NCBI GenBank assembly: GCA_012295275.1
Contig: CM022671.1
Coordinates: 21,824,322-21,888,321, forward strand
DNA: 64,000 nucleotides
DNA from: Chrysomallon squamiferum
Taxonomy: Eukaryota; Mollusca; Gastropoda; Neomphalida; Peltospiridae
Reading direction: 5' to 3'
Shown here: positions 24,040 through 37,205 of the stretch, piece after piece
Layout of the letters: each line of letters opens with the position of its first letter
Position numbering within the stretch: position 1 is the first letter of the stretch
Position numbers and translations under genes: made by a program
Notes under the pieces: model-generated
Database searches by the model: none
What the model saw: only the letters and a program-made list of their open reading frames with translations
What the model was told of the DNA's origin: nothing

Positions 24040-24902
24040 AACAACCTGTTGCGAAATAAGGAGGTCAGAGAAACCTAGGCGATGCTATTGGCGGACTTCG
24101 TCTGATGACAGACTTGCAAGTCTTTGACCCCGCGTCAGTATTTCTTTCTAAAGGGAACAATGAATAAAAACACAAATCTCGTATCCGGTTTAAAGAGAAA
24201 AAAAATCGTCATAAACAACAGTGATTTATCATTCGAAAGGATCTACCGTATTTCTTTCAGCAAAAATCATCGCTTATTTATTTATGTATTTATTTATTTA
24301 TATTTATTGTTTTTTTTCTTTCTTACATTCTTTTTTTTTTTCTTTTTCCTTTGTCATTTTACAAAAAAAGAAAAAAAAAAGGATAAAAATGAAAGAAAAC
24401 CCGCTGTTCTCTCATTTCGGAAATATATGTACACACACACATACGTAAAATGGTTATACTTGTAGTATCGTTAGATAGTAGTAGTAGTAATTTTGATAGT
24501 AAAAGCAGAAGTGGTCGAATGTTAATAATAGCAGTAGTAATAATAATAAAAGTTTTTATAGTAGCATTATTAATAGTAATATTAGGAGCAATAGTAATAA
24601 TAGAAACTGTAGTAGTAGTTGTTGTTGTTGTAGTTATAATTAGTATCAGTAGGAGTTGTTGTAGTAATACTGATATTATCATGAAGTTTTGTGACGTAGT
24701 TCTGAAAGTGGCTAGATTTCGTTCAACGCAGGCCTCTATCCGAGGATTTACGGTACTTTTTTTAAAACAAAATTGTATGACGCAGTATTTCTCATAAACA
24801 ATGAATGAGAGAGAGAACACCAGATAAAAGGACATCCGCGTCGACGTGAATAAAAGGGCAACACGAAAAACATCGTCACATGATTGAATTATAAATCAGA
24901 AG
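24040..24902 (+). promoter_or_regulatory. Upstream block, promoter and noncoding leader exon of member C
   Basis: Near-copy of the member B block. ATAAAAGG at 24850-24857 and leader donor GTAAGTTATA at 24903. The CCAAT position reads ATGAAT here, so the box is lost. The (TAG)n/(GTT)n stretch is at about 24474-24670. The Ile/Thr/Val-rich frames on both strands here come from this repeat and are not genes. Confidence 0.65.
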
Positions 24903-25391
24903 GTAAGTTATACTTGAATTTGTTCTTCGTTTCTACTCTGTTCTACGTCTACAACGTTATTTTCTGTTCTAACGCATGCTCCGTGTCTCGGACATCAGAG
25001 GCCGAGTTATAATTAATATATGTTAACAGGTATATCGTTACTGAAATATTTTTTATTCTAGTTATCATTTATTAATTCAAATTATTTGAGTAACTGGGTC
25101 TAAACTCATCAGCTCATTCACTAGGGAAATTCTTGCACCAGTATCGGTTTTTCCAAGCACTATCTACGGGAAGGTCCATAAAAATATCCCTTACAGCCAG
25201 TCTTAAACCTGTTTATTTATACCTTAACTCTTTCGTCCTTAAAACATAACTATGACGCCATATAATAGTAGACTGTTAACTGTTGACTGTCTTTAAATAA
25301 GACAATTCTTCTTCTAATTATTATTATTATTTCTTGTCTACAGTGATTGATTGTGTGTTTCTTTCGTTTCTTGTTTTTCTTCGTCGTTTTT

Positions 25392-25431
<40 letters not shown>

Positions 25432-25490
25432 GTAATTTTATTTTTATTTATTTCAGGGTTTTATTTTTTGGGTGTTATTTTCCAACGGTT

Positions 25491-25525
<35 letters not shown>

Positions 25526-25554
25526 CTTTTTCTTTTCTTTTCTTTTTTTTTATT

Positions 25555-25590
<36 letters not shown>

Positions 25591-25709
25591 CTTTTTACTC
25601 TTTTTTATTTTATTTTATTTTCTTTATTTTTTTTTTTTTTTTTGTGTATGGTTGTTTGTTTTTTTTTTTTTTTTTTCACATAAATTTAATTGTCTTCCTT
25701 TCTGCAGAC

Positions 25710-26760
25710 ATGAAAACCCTTGCATTCTGCCTCGTGCTGCTGTTGTCGCTAGGGTGCGCTGTCAGCGGTCCTGCACATGACCTTTACGAGATACGTATTT
25801 TACCGGACGAGACGAGATGTTACAGGGATGGAACCATGTCAATCGTTTATTACTACAAAGGATACGGATATGTACACGAGAACTGGAATACCGGTTCGGT
25901 ATGTAGCTGGCATTTTCATGTTTAATTCAATGTTTAATTCAAATGTGACGCAGACTGAAAATCTCTAGTCTGCTGACTGGGATTGAGGCTCTGTGACAGT
26001 TAAGTTGAATTAGAGCTAATTACACGCTGTACATCTTTACCCTTTTATAACGAGAACATTGTGAGTCTGTGTATGGTGAAGTTATACGTACACAATAATG
26101 TAAGTAAAAAATGAAACAGTGTATGAATTTAGAACTATATTCAAAGCGCTAAGAAAGTGGAAGGACCCATTTTTAAATAGTGGTTATTTTCAAACGCGAA
26201 AAACCGTTGATGTCTAAATAAGCATATATGATTTTTCTTCTTCATATTTCATTGATTAAAATAAAAATGTATATGTGTCTATGTGCGTGTCTGCGTGTGT
26301 GTGTATATGTGTATAAGTAAGTATATATGTGTGCATGTATGTATATATATATATATATATATATATGAATGTATGTGTATATATATATGTATATATGTGT
26401 GTATATATTTATGTATGTATGTATGTATGTATTATTATTATTATTACTATTAAATAAAAATAAATAAATAAATATAAAATTAAATATTTATGCGTTTGTG
26501 TATGTTATATTATGTACTATATATTATTTATTTATTTATTTAATTTCTTACTATTACAGGTGAGATGTACCAGTGAACCTATGGTTAATTTCAGCCGAAT
26601 TGTTTATGGATGGAACAACACCTGTAGAGTTAGCAGCCAGACAGGAACGTTTACTGTTAGATACAGGGGCGGCTCGATCTGTTCCAGAAACTACGATTCC
26701 ATTACATACAACAACTGTGTAAAAACATCACATATGTGTGGGTTAATGTACGGCAAATGA
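25710..26760 (+). CDS. Secreted cysteine-rich peptide, array member C
   Basis: Coding exons 25710-25898 and 26560-26760, phase-0 intron, 129 aa. ATG two bases after TTCTGCAG. Signal peptide MKTLAFCLVLLLSLGCAVS; six mature cysteines at the family positions; exon 2 motifs NTCRVSSQTGTFTV, SICSRNYDSITYNNC, HMCGLMYGK. It differs from B by Lys for Glu at 2, His for Arg at 23, Arg for Thr at 36, Asn-Asn for Lys-Lys before the third cysteine, and Val for Ile after the fifth. The exon 2 acceptor is TATTACAG followed by GTGAGA. Intron read-through gives VCSWHFHV then stop at 25923-25925. AATAAA at 26860-26865. The B and C units lie 7.2 kb apart and are products of one duplication. Function unknown. Confidence 0.82.
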
Positions 26761-27499
26761 TTTAAACACGTAAAGAAAGAAAAAAAAAGAATATTAATAA
26801 CTGCAACAACGAAAAAAACTGTTTCCAACTGTTCCTTTGTTTATAGTAGCAATTAGAAAAATAAAGAAATTATGCATCCATTTGTTTTCTCTTTTTTCCT
26901 ACTCTTCTGTAATCAGTCTCTTCTGCATGTCATGCTTGTCTATCTGTTTGTCTGTATGTATGTACGTAGTATATAATGTATGTACGTATGTATATGTATA
27001 TGTATATGTATGTGTATGTGTATATATGTAAACCGTTCTAGGTGACAAATTCTAGGTGGATCTAGGTGACAAATTCTTTTAAATTCAAATAATGTTTTTT
27101 TTTAATTCTTCTAATTTACGTAGTGATCATATATTTATATGGTACAGATTGTGTACATGAATTTGTAATCAGGGCCTGCAACAGTTAACCTTTTTAATTA
27201 AACTCAAACTGAAATTCATGTTCAACTTACCTTCAGATATGCAGGTATTATATACATATGGATATGGAATCTAGAATTACATTTTACTGTAATCTCTGCT
27301 ATAAAACAAATCTCATTTTTATTTTGTTTAGAGAACTCAGTGTATTTAGGAATTGATATTCCGTTGTTATATGTATCTATGTATGTGAGTAAATAAGTAG
27401 GTACATATACGTAGGTATGTACGTATTTATCTAGGTAGGTAGATAGATATAGGTAGGTATGCACATATGTATGTTTAACCTTTGATTTATATGAATCGG

Positions 27500-27540
<41 letters not shown>

Positions 27541-27543
27541 AGC

Positions 27544-27604
<61 letters not shown>

Positions 27605-28079
27605 GTGTATGAAAATCCGAATATTCATCAGCCAATGTCTCTGTCTGTGTGTATATACAATATGTTATTCTGTCTAACAAATGTGAAAAATCCTAACCAT
27701 CACTGGTTTGTCTTTAAACGTTTCTCACTTTGGCTCTGTCTCTGTCTCATACACGCAAAATATACACACACACATATATATATATATATTTTTTTATGTA
27801 TATACATAACGTAACCTCATTAGTGCCTTTTTACCAGACTTATTTTTAATCGTAATTTTGTTTTCTATGTAGTGAGTAATATAATATTTACAAAACCCTT
27901 ATTTTTTTATGCCAATTTAAAGCAGAATGTCTGCTACATTTTATTTCAAGTATATTATTAACTTACCGTAATATTTATAGTTCTTACATGTTTACCTAAT
28001 TAATGTCACAAACCGTATTATATAATTTCGAGAAGTTCGGTTATTTTATCAAACTAAGAACACTAGGATTAACAAACTG
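26761..28079. repeat. Flank of member C: inverted A leader copy and (TC)n tract
   Basis: ATGT repeats, then about 27165-27290 reverse complement of the A leader (GTTCAACTTACCTTCAGATATGCAGG), followed by sequence that reappears inverted at about 43740-43920, then a (TC)n tract at about 27500-27601 interrupted by AGCCAATC. From about 27840 the flank matches 20170-20460 and 40640-40800. No gene seen. Confidence 0.7.
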
Positions 28080-28447
28080 AAAATGGGCATTAAAATTCAA
28101 AGTAAATTGAGAAAGGCTGTCTGCAGAGGTGTTTACTGAGCGCCTATATTATATTATATTTTATTATATTATTGTTGTTGTTAACAGTAATACTAATAAT
28201 AATGATGGTGATTATGACGTTAATGATGCTCATAATAATACTATTCTTCTTCATTTTTTCTTCTTCTTCTTATTGTTGTTGCTGCTGCTGCTTCTTCTGC
28301 CATTGTTACATGCGGATTCTGTTTTGTGGACGCCGTAACCAGTTTTCTTTATTAAGGTACAAAAAGATGTTACGCTCCTGTTTTCAGTTAACAGTTTCTG
28401 CTGATTTCTCTTTCAGGGCAACTCCTGACGCGGCCTTGGGAAAATAA
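28080..28447 (+). pseudogene. Duplicated lectin intron 5 end and terminal exon, copy 2
   Basis: Close copy of 10605-10969. The acceptor TTTCAG is kept and the exon 28417-28447 would encode ATPDAALGK then TAA (Leu for Val), followed by the same AATAAA. No lectin coding exons precede it. It begins a duplicated block of about 6 kb that ends with member D and is matched by the block 45325-51075 ending with member H. Confidence 0.85.
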
Positions 28448-28909
28448 AACAAGTGACAAGTTTTTGAAGTGAGGAGCATGTACAGCAAATAAAAATTACA
28501 TCTGTTTCCGCTTTTGTCTGAAATATAAATTTTATTTTATTTAAATTTATGTACTCCCACTTTGAAAAAATATATTATTTGACAAATAGCTTTTTTTTTA
28601 TTAAAATTTAACAATAATTACTGTGGAGAAATCGTAAATATTGAACAGATGCTACATTAAGGTATAACATATTTTTCTGTCTGATAATTTATGATTATTA
28701 ATAACATCTTTCTAGTATTGTAATATTAGAGCGGTATTGTTCCAGCCTACCTGTGTCATTAAAACAATATCTCGTAAAATAATGGGTATGGAAACAGTAA
28801 AAAACTGTATAATATTCATCTCAATTACCACTGTTAATATAAATTTCAGAAATAAAAGCGGATCAATTGTCTTCTCTTTTATATATTCCCTTTATATATA
28901 TCTATATGA

Positions 28910-28955
<46 letters not shown>

Positions 28956-28989
28956 GTGTGTCGGTGTGCGCTTGTGTGTATGTACATGT

Positions 28990-29053
<64 letters not shown>

Positions 29054-29939
29054 TAATTACGCTATTTTACTCCTTTATAAGTGGTGCTTTTTTATTTGAC
29101 GCAACTGCGTATTTGACTGACCGATAACTGGACAGTAAATATATGACGTAATGATGTAATAAATAGTGGTAGCGCTCAAATTTCTAAACGTATTCTTTTG
29201 TTCTTCTTATACGTCGTTATTAATAAAAGCTATTATAAACTTTAAAATAATAAATAATATATAAATAGTGAGATAAATGAACATGAAATTACTATCAGTT
29301 ATTTAATTATAAAAATGAAGTGTAATATAATAATAACAGTAAACAATAATTAAACATAATTAAAAATGTTCACCTGTTTTGGCTTTTTAATGTATTACAC
29401 ATGATTACCAATCTGTATAAATCTTTTTAGAAATAATTTTCGTTAACAGCATAAGATTGATAAAAAAAATGTGTATGTGTGTATGTGTGTGTGGTTGTGT
29501 GTGTGTGCGTGTGCGTGTGCGTGTGTGTTGGACGCAACTGAGTAATTAGAAGACGAGTCAAAATCAATATATTAAGAAGTAACATAAAGAAATGAATTAA
29601 ATAAAGCGTACTTTCTTCTTGTTTTTTTTTTATAATGACAGACTAGACATTGACCTCTCCGCACAGCATACGTAACTCTTCCCCAAGAAGGGAGGTAACG
29701 CGATTGTTTCTAGGTCAGACGACCTTAAAATTGACTGCTGAGTTACGTAGACAGAGGGCTAAATTGCCGGTAAATGTCTCTCCGGGATTTAAAAAAAAAA
29801 GATACCTCTAAGTCTTTGAAAAAACATGGACATTGTTTCAAGTACTTCAGTGAAGGTACGTCACGATGCTAACATGTTTTGGAATGATGATGGCAACATT
29901 TTTACGTCACCTAATCGACGAAATAAGACAGTGTAATAT

Positions 29940-29974
<35 letters not shown>

Positions 29975-31385
29975 TTATCTTTTTAAAAATAAAATGTAAT
30001 GATCCACTGGTGAACCAAGCACTGAGACTTTGAAATAAATATAAGAGGAAAAATACTGAGTTTACAATATCATGTGCGTGATTTTTATAGTGTTTCTCGA
30101 AGAGAGGGAAAATGTTATTATCATATACGAAGTTAGTCGAAAGAAAAATTACATTCCCATAAAATTTTATTATGAATTTATTACTTGCGAAAGCTTTAAA
30201 TTTCAAGAAGTGCATGAGTTAAACTAATCATCTATTGTTTATTTCTTTATTTCTTTATTTATATTTATTGTTATTATTTTTATTTTTATTTACTTAATAA
30301 AATAATACTCTGTGAAAGCTTTAAAAATGGAAGAAAGATCCCTATGCTCATGTTAAAATTTCACATTAATTACACATTAAACAAAATATATATATATATC
30401 TTTTTTATTATATTATCTGTCTTTTATATTTGACTTCTGGTTTGTCTTTCAGTTAGATACAAAAGCAGAGAATTTTAATCTACTGCATACTTCCTAGATT
30501 CTAAAATTATTCTTATCAAAGAGCGAAAGAGAAAAATATTTTAGAGATAAAAAATACATATTTATTTTAAAAATAGTTCTTCTTTATAGTGTTACTTTAA
30601 ACTATCCCTTTGAACTATAACTTTATTACAAATGTTTCCGTCACGTTTTGTATACTCTAGTTATTACTATCAATATTATTATCATAATTGTTGTTGTTAT
30701 CATTGTTATTATTGTCATAATCATTATTATTGTTAGATAGCCTGCATGCATCATTAAGACATTTTTATTTTCTTGTCATACTTTATGATTTTCAGAGATC
30801 CTTTTCCAGATTCACATATAATGATGATGCTTTCAAAATGCAGTGTTTTTATATTGTTTAGACACTTTTATTAAATGGTACTGTCTTCTAAGAAGGAGAT
30901 GAATTGTTTTGTTTCTTTAGACAGTATGCACACGCTATCAAAGGAAAGACACTTAAGAAACACTTTAAAATGGAAACAATTGGTGTTTAAGTTGGGTGTT
31001 GTTAATGAGTTTTGCCATGTGCAATGCATAGTTATATTTGGACATCACATTCCACATACTGCCTTTGTTATTATTATATTTTTTTTTTCAGAAGTTTTAA
31101 TTTTTCGTTGTTATTGTTGTTGCATAAATGTTTTCGTATAATGAAATATAATGTCGAAAGAACAATATTTGGTCTTTAACAAAAGCACTTACTTTGTTTT
31201 ATATGTTATAAATAGTTTCTGTCTGAAAAAATATATTGTTTATGTCAGAAAAAAATACATAGTCTATGTCAGACACGATATATATATATAATATTCAAGT
31301 TTTCAATGTATAGTGAACTGTATGTAAAGTGATATCTCGTTCTGCAGTTGGAACCCGTTTTCTATCAAATTAATTACTATTTTAC
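28448..31385. repeat. Segmental duplication block (pair at 45700-48535)
   Basis: Aligns nearly end to end with 45700-48535. It contains a (TG)n-(GA)n block (28910-29050), a GC-richer segment at about 29640-29800 (GACCTCTCCGCACAGCATA... TACGTAGACAGAGGGCTAAA) with further copies at 46800-46960 and 42305-42460, (TTTA)n at about 29941-29975, and a segment at 30120-30400 that also occurs at 34625-34900. Small frames at 29964-30215 and 30875-31141 are not conserved as proteins between the two copies. No gene recognised. Confidence 0.75.
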
Positions 31386-31957
31386 AATGATTCTTACACA
31401 GACCGTAGCTACTACATCTCTTTACCATGATTGTTACACAGACCGTAACTACTACATCTCTTTATGACGACTGTTACACAGACCGCAACTACATCTCTTT
31501 ACCATGATTTTTACATAGACCGCAACTACATCTCTTTACCATGATTTTTACATAGACCGTAACTACTACATCTTTTTACCATGATTGTTACACAGACCGC
31601 AACTACATCTCTTTACCATGATTTTTACATAGACCGCAACTACATCTCTTTACCATGATTGTTACACAGACCGTAACTACTACATCTTTTTACCATGTTT
31701 GTTACACAGACCGTGACTACTACATCTCTTTACCACTTTTGTTACACAGACCGCAACTATATCTCTTTACCATGATTGTTACACAGACTGTAACTACTAC
31801 ATCTCTTTGCCATGATTGTTACACAGACCGTAACTACTACATCTCTTTACCATGATTGTTACACAGACCGTAACTACATCTCTTTACCATGTTTGTTACA
31901 CAGACCGTAACTACATTTCTATACCACGTTTGTTACCGTAACTACATCTCTACAGCT
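31386..31957 (+). repeat. 37-bp satellite array upstream of member D
   Basis: About 15 imperfect tandem units of the form ACACAGACCGTAACTACATC followed by TCTTTACCATGATTGTT (37 bp together). Some units lack or repeat the CTA triplet. The array ends about 15 bp before the CTCATTCACTTCGGTATTTC landmark of the D upstream block. The unit has no dyad like a CRISPR repeat and no unique spacers. Confidence 0.9.
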
Positions 31958-32753
31958 CATTCACTTCGGTATTTCTTGCTGTTAATAAAAACACAAATCG
32001 CGTATCTGGTTTAAACAGAATAAAAATCTTCATAAACAACAGTGATTTATCATTCAGATAGTTCTATCGTGTTTCTTTCAGTAAAAATCATGGCTTATTT
32101 GTTTATTTATTTATTTATATTCCTTTTTCTTTCTTTTCTTTCTTCCTTTATTTTCTTTCCTTTTATTTTATTTTTTTTTTTTTTTTTTTTTTTTTCATTA
32201 GAACAAAAAAAAAAGAAAAAAATTCATACACACAGAAAATTTAATTTTGTTTCTTCTTTTATAAAAAAAATACCCCGCTGTTCTGTCATTCAGGAAACAC
32301 ACCCACCCACACACACACACACAAAATAGTTGTAGCTGTAGTATCGTTAGATAGTAGTAGTAGTAATTTTAATAGTAATAGAAGAAGCGGTCGGATAGTA
32401 ATAATAGCAGTTGTAGTAGTAGCGATAGTAATAGTAGAAGTAGTAATAATAATACAAGTTGTAGTAGTAGCAGTATTAATAGTAGTATTAATAGTAATAA
32501 TAGAAACTGTAGTAGTTGTTTTGTGACGTAGTTCTCTGAACATGGCTAGATTTCTTTTAACGTAGGCCTCTCCATCCGAGGATTTACGGTACTTTTTAAA
32601 AACAAGATAGTATGACGGAGTGTTTCACATAAACAGCCAATGAGAGAACACCATATAAAAATATAAAAAAATTAAATTAAAAAAAAGAGTAAAACCATGA
32701 ATAAAAGGACAAAACGAACAACTTCGTGGCATAATTGCATTCTGAATCGGCAG
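31958..32753 (+). promoter_or_regulatory. Upstream block, promoter and noncoding leader exon of member D
   Basis: Same order of landmarks as the other members: AACACAAATCGCGTATCTGG, T/A runs, (TAG)n stretch (32345-32520), GGCCTCTCCATCCGAGGATT, an intact CCAAT at 32637-32641, ATAAAAGG at 32701-32708 (64 bp later), then a leader exon ending ATCGGCAG before donor GTAAATTGTA at 32754. Confidence 0.68.
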
Positions 32754-33358
32754 GTAAATTGTACTTGATCTTGCTCTTCATTTCTACTCTGTTCTACCTT
32801 CACAACGCTATTCACTGTTCTAATGCGTGCTCTGGTACACCAGAGGCCGCGTTATAATTAAATACACATCTCTGTGAGAATGAAATACTGTTATTCCATT
32901 CTTCATTTATGAATTCAAACTTTCTGAGTAACTGGATCTAAACTCATCAGCTCATTCACTTGGCTATTTCTTGAACAGGACCAATCACTGACTACGGGAA
33001 GGTGCATATAAAAATCCCTTATAGTCAATCGCAAGACGGTAAAGATCCTTTTTTGTGCCTTAACTCTTTCGTCCTTAAAACTATCTACGACACCATATAA
33101 CAATTTGTTGTTTGTTGTTTTTGTGGTGGTGGTTCTTTGGAATGGAATGGAAAAAAATTAACGTGCTAATCAGAGCAAACTGTTGTGAAGCACGTCTGCG
33201 ACGGGCACGCTTTCTGACAGGTCTCTCTTATCTTTGTTTTTCTTCTTTTTTTATTATTTTTTTTTTTTAAAAATGTTTTTATAATTTTGTCGTTTGTTTC
33301 TTTTCCATTTTTTTTTTTTTTTTTTGACATCAATGTATTTTTCTTTTCTTCTGCAGAC

Positions 33359-33761
33359 ATGAAGGTGCTAGCATTCTGCATTGTGCTGCTGTTGTTGCTA
33401 GGGTGCGCTCTCATCGGTTCAGCACGTCGCGCTTTCAAGGTGCGTATTTTACCGGGCAATACGAGATGCCACAGAGATGGAACCATGACAATCTTTATTC
33501 ACCACAACCGATACGGACGTGTGCATGTTTGGTGGAGTGGATGGTGGGTAAGTAGGTGGTATTTTCGTGTTTAGTTTGCGCGTTCGAGTGTTTCGTACCG
33601 AAAAGTCGTTGATCCAGATCTATGCATCACAGTGCTAGGGAAAGTGATAGCACCCATTTTTGGTGTTTTTTCAGTAGCTGTTTTCAAACGCGAAAATCCG
33701 TTGATATCTCATATTTCATTAATTACATTTAAAAAAAAAAAAAAAAAAGGTGTGTATGTAC

Positions 33762-33799
<38 letters not shown>

Positions 33800-34105
33800 T
33801 ATTAAATAAATAAATATAAAATAAAATATTGGTTCGTTTGTGTATGTTATATTACGTAGTGTATGTTATTTATTTATTTCTTATTTATTTCTTTGTTTAC
33901 CTACTTACTATTACAGGTAACATGTAAGAGTTATGTAAGCCGATTTCTGTACGGATGGATACAAGTCTGTAGAGTTATAAGTCAGACAGGAAGGTTTACT
34001 GTTAAATACAATAGCGGCTGGTTCTGTTGGAGAAACTACGACACTATTACATTCGACAAGTGTAAAATAACATCATATCCCTGTTGGTACAGGTACGGCA
34101 AATGA
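33359..34105 (+). CDS. Secreted cysteine-rich peptide, array member D (Trp/Arg-rich)
   Basis: Coding exons 33359-33547 and 33917-34105, phase-0 intron, 125 aa. ATG two bases after CTTCTGCAG. Signal peptide MKVLAFCIVLLLLLGCALIGS; the mature part starts basic (ARRAFKVRI) and is rich in Trp (WWSGWW at the end of exon 1; FCWRNYD and PCWYRYGK in exon 2). About 18 Lys plus Arg against three acidic residues. The second and third cysteines are four residues closer than in B; the later x18, x11, x6 spacing is unchanged. Intron retention adds VSRWYFRV then stop (33572-33574). AATAAA at 34164-34169. A degraded piece of the 15.4-kb insertion element lies in the leader intron at 33160-33222. Closest relative is H; the pair ends CWYRYGK where the others have CGLMYGK. 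Function unknown. Confidence 0.82.
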
Positions 34106-34223
34106 TTTAAAGACGTAAAAAAAAAAAGAAATAATAATAATAATAATAACTGCAACGAAGAAAAATAAAGAAATTATGCATCCATTTGTTTTGTTTCTCT
34201 CTTTTTTCATACTCTTCTGTTAT

Positions 34224-34321
<98 letters not shown>

Positions 34322-35531
34322 ATGGGTCAACCCTAGGTCTATTATTAAGTATAGTAAGATTTTCTTACCGCATTGCAAAAAGCAGGAAAGGGTGCTATCA
34401 CAAAACACTAATATGGTGTTAAAAATTGTTAGAAATGGGCACCAGAATTTAACTATGCTCAGGGCATCAACAGAAATTAATCCAGCCCTGTATGTGAGTG
34501 ATTTTTATACATTTCCATGACAAAATACCTGTCACTAACCTCACTGGTTCTATACAAGACAAGGAAAATGAATCTTCCATTACACATTTTTAAAAAGTTC
34601 TTATAGTCAGTAGTTTTTATTAACGTACGAAGTTAGTCGAAAGGAAAATTACATTCCCATAAAATTTTATTATGAATTTATTATTTCTGAAAGCTTTAAA
34701 TTTCAAGGAAGTACATGAGTTAAACTAATCATCATTTTTAGATGTGTTGTTTATTTATTTATTTATATTTAATGTTATTATTTTTCTTTTTATTTACTTA
34801 ATAAAATAATACTCTGTGAAAGCTTTAAATATGGAAGAAAGATCCCTAACCTCATGTTAAAATTCTTTATTAATTAAACTTTAAATATATATACATATAT
34901 ATTTATTTATTTGACTTCTGCAAACAAATGCATAAATTATAAAATTTTCAAAAATCGGAAAAGAAACAATAATGTAATTCATCAAAGTGTATCATTCTTG
35001 GTGATCTAAATGTCAGTTCATAAAAATACTTATCTAGCTTGGTGTTAAATTACTAAGGTAATTAATATGGGAACACTTATCAAGTAATACGATAGGACAG
35101 ACATATTTTATTGACAAGAATAGTAGTAAACGGTAAGAAAAAAAAAAAAAAAAAATTCACGACAAAATATCAAATGAACAAACAAAAGACACACTAAAAC
35201 TACTAATCAATTTTTTCACAGGAATAGACAGGACAGGTGTGAAACACATTAAGTCCAGTATGTTGTACATTACTGATCTTACTGATAAGTATTAAAAAGC
35301 CCACAATAAATAGTAAACGAAAAAAAAAAAAAGAGAAAAGAGAGAAAAAAATCAGGATAAAATATCAAATGACCAGATAAAAGACACAGGAAAAGTACTG
35401 ATCAATATTTTCACAGAAATTGATAGGACTGGTGTATGCTAACGATCACACTGACAGAAACAGATAGGACAGGTGACAAGTATACTGAGTAAATCCAACA
35501 TGTTGTACTAAATTTCACAATAAAAAAAAAA

Positions 35532-35565
<34 letters not shown>

Positions 35566-35716
35566 ATTAATAAAAATAGTCAAATGTAATAAAAAAAAAT
35601 AAAAATAATAATAAATAAATAAAAAAATTAATAAAATAAAATAAAATTCCATTAATACAATAGATAGAAATGGGAACAAAATATCCAATGAAAAGACATA
35701 AGACAATATCTATATT
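34106..35716. repeat. Flank of member D: (TC)n tract, repeated flank segments, poly-A
   Basis: A (TC)n tract at 34227-34319 grows from the pyrimidine seed after the poly(A) signal. 34625-34900 copies 30125-30400. 35150-35520 holds repeated AAATATCAAATGAACA / GATCAATATTTTCACAG / GACAGGACAGGTGT-type segments that recur after H, I and J (51180-51360, 55445-55635, 60960-61160). A/T runs follow at 35520-35640. No gene seen. Confidence 0.7.
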
Positions 35717-35853
35717 TCGCTGGGGTTTGCCTTAAAGCAATCAGTACGCCCTGTTTACGAGACAAAAATTATGGGAGGCTTTGGAAAGTGTAATGTCGAC
35801 GGAACCAGGTCAGTCCGCTTTTATCTACTACTACAACGATAACTGCTAATACC
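35717..35853 (+). pseudogene. Degenerate first coding exon of the peptide family (relic P0)
   Basis: Starts within the signal-peptide region (CGCTGGGGTTTGCCTTAAAG) without a start codon; after a frame change it reads KCNVDGTRSVRFYLLL, matching the first-cysteine region (CYRDGTMSIVYYY) of intact members. A TAA follows. The same CAGTACGCC-CGTTTACGAGA block is seen in relics P1-P3. Confidence 0.7.
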
Positions 35854-36109
35854 ACCATTACAATTATTACTACTATTACTATTACCAGTACAATTACTAC
35901 TACTAATATTAATAATACTGATTCAACTAATGCCAGCACTACAATTGCTACTACTACCATTACCAGTACAATTACTACTAAAAGAACGATACTTCTGTTT
36001 TAGATATGGTTTGATGCATTAGATATTTAATACCACAAAGACAAAATCTGTGATATTTATTCTAATTTTTTATTTAAATACAAGAAAGAGACAGAGAGAA
36101 TGTGTGTGA

Positions 36110-36115
36110 AAGAGA

Positions 36116-36201
<86 letters not shown>

Positions 36202-36202
36202 T
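36110..36202. repeat. (GA)n microsatellite
   Basis: Pure AG tract between relics P0 and P4; source of the Ser-Leu frames on the minus strand. Confidence 0.95.
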
Positions 36203-36580
36203 AAACTGACCTCACAAGAAACAACAATAACAACACTGATACCAAAAATACAAATCACGACAAAACATCCAGTGAACACAGTAAAAATATTGATCAATAT
36301 TTTCAACAAAAAAAACTGACAATAAATAAAATAAAATAAAATAAACTCCATTAATTCCCAAAAAAAAGAAGAAAAAAAGAAGAAGATATCAGAACAAACT
36401 GTCTAATGAAAGGCAAACGACAGAATATATCTGCAGTAATATTCTGAATAACGCGAAAGATAATGAAGAACGGAATTTAATAATTCCCGAATAACCAAGT
36501 AAGACAAACTTAATTTTTTCTTCTTCTTCTTTTCTTATCATGGTACACTGTTAAAAAGCAAAATTTGGTTTTGTGCAGAC

Positions 36581-36940
36581 ATGAAGAGCCTAGCAGTTTG
36601 TCTTGTGGTGATACTTTAGCTGGGGTAGTCAGTAAGATACCAAGGTAAAAATTGTAATGTCACGGAACTATGACTAATAATACTAATAATAATGTTACTG
36701 CTACCACCAGGACGACTATTATTACTACCAAAACTGACGCATAAACATATTTGATTTTTTTTGTAAGTATAACTGTAGTAGTAGTATAGTAATTTTAGTG
36801 GTGCCTACAATTAGTTTTTTCTATCAAGCCATTTATTTATTTGCAGATAAGATGATCTCAGATTTGTTTATAGATTGATCTAAGCCAATCAGGAACTTTC
36901 ACTTTCAAATATAATGTCGGTTTATTCATGGCAAAAAAAT
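36581..36940 (+). pseudogene. Degenerate two-exon peptide gene (relic P4)
   Basis: ATG at 36581 after the acceptor TTGTGCAG opens MKSLAVCLVVIL and then meets a TAG stop; a frameshifted TGTAATGTCACGGAAC matches the first-cysteine region. The second-exon relic at about 36846-36940 follows TTTGCAG and contains VYRLI, stop, ANQGTFTFKYNVG, matching VYGW...SQTGTFTVRYRGG of intact members, with both nearby cysteines gone. The 37-bp satellite starts about 265 bp further on. Confidence 0.75.
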
Positions 36941-37205
36941 ATATAGTTTATGTCAAGTTTGTACTGTACAGTGAATTGTATATAAAGTGGCATCTTGTTG
37001 TGCAGTTGGAGTCAGTGCTGTATCAAATGATATTCTTCAAATATCAAAACAGGAAATTTATTTTGCCCATGTATTTCATGTTACTAATAAAGTGGACATA
37101 AAATGGATTCGAATGTTTTGTCGCCTTCCGCATAAAGTGATCTATTTGAGATATTTTTGCAAATTTAATTCTGTTCGTTCCGATTACCGATAATCGCTGT
37201 TTTAA

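Noticed and set aside
32915-33103. 62-codon minus-strand frame conserved at 49811-49999
   Set aside because: Both lie in the leader introns of the duplicates D and H; openness is explained by recent duplication, and no homologue is recognised.
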